Source of the DNA: a bacterium
GTDB lineage: Bacteria > Chloroflexota > Anaerolineae > Caldilineales > Caldilineaceae
Assembly: GCA_016124945.1 (NCBI GenBank)
Contig: WGMT01000080.1
Coordinates: 1 to 61,854, forward strand
Direction of reading: 5' to 3'
Length of the DNA: 61,854 nt
Positions 61,762 through 61,854 of the stretch are shown one piece after another. Made by a program: the position numbers and the translations under genes. Every line of letters begins with the position of its first letter. Position 1 is the first letter of the stretch. Under the pieces are notes generated by a model. The model was given only the letters and a program-made list of their open reading frames with translations. It made no database searches and was not told the origin of the DNA.

Positions 61762-61854
61762 ATACGCTGCGCTACTCAACCGGCGCTAGTCAAGAGTGGG
61801 CGCACAATCTATTTCCCAGAGCATCAACACCAGCGACGCCGTTCAACACACCAA

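Overview
The window most likely comes from a member of the Chloroflexota (Anaerolineae/Caldilineae-like). This is inferred from protein style, not from a marker gene: very large secreted proteins with Pro/Thr linkers and a short Leu-Pro tag at the C-terminus, large SARP/AfsR-like and MalT-like regulators, and cohesin and dockerin modules. No rRNA, tRNA or CRISPR array was seen.

Layout. (1) 1-330 is the remnant of an IS66-family transposase. (2) 463-3932 is a riboflavin operon, ribD-ribE-ribB-ribH, behind an FMN riboswitch followed by three hairpins; GTP cyclohydrolase II (ribA) is not here. (3) 4034-7684 (minus) encodes an AfsR-like SARP regulator with an NTPase and TPR region. Divergent from it, 8103-28550 holds five large secreted proteins: two subtilases, a DUF4397-containing protein, a cohesin protein and a TIG/CARDB protein. 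Upstream of the first are four direct repeats at exact 11-bp spacing, 8 bp from a -10-like hexamer, which is the classical SARP operator layout. (4) 29103-50604 is one long operon for a contractile phage-tail-like particle: sheath, tube, tail-assembly chaperone with a probable -1 frameshift, gpU/DNA-circularisation-like protein, coiled-coil tape-measure candidate, gpD hub, gpV spike, PAAR-like tip, gp25 wedge, gpJ, gpI-like, collar/fibre proteins with S74 and NHL ends, small unknowns and a pentapeptide-repeat protein. No capsid, portal, terminase, integrase, lysis gene or AAA+ ATPase was seen in the window. (5) 50635-57698 holds a MalT/LuxR regulator, a secreted clan-A-like glycosidase and a secreted SUMF1-like protein. 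(6) 58425-61854 is a repeat-rich end with a frameshifted type I methyltransferase gene (hsdM), an hsdS-like stub, 25-bp and 45-bp tandem arrays, and a GIY-YIG nuclease gene flanked by a long inverted repeat.

The secreted proteins in regions 3 and 5 share an aromatic/Leu-Leu-Pro tag at their extreme C-terminus, with one variant and one copy near an N-terminus. This looks like a common surface or secretion signal. Two of the subtilase neighbours carry cohesin-like modules and one also carries a dockerin, suggesting a surface-assembled proteolytic complex. The tail operon has the order of a P2/Mu-type tail, consistent with a domesticated extracellular injection system or tailocin whose regulation may involve the adjacent MalT-like protein.

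All function calls rest on reading motifs and architecture by eye; no database search was run.
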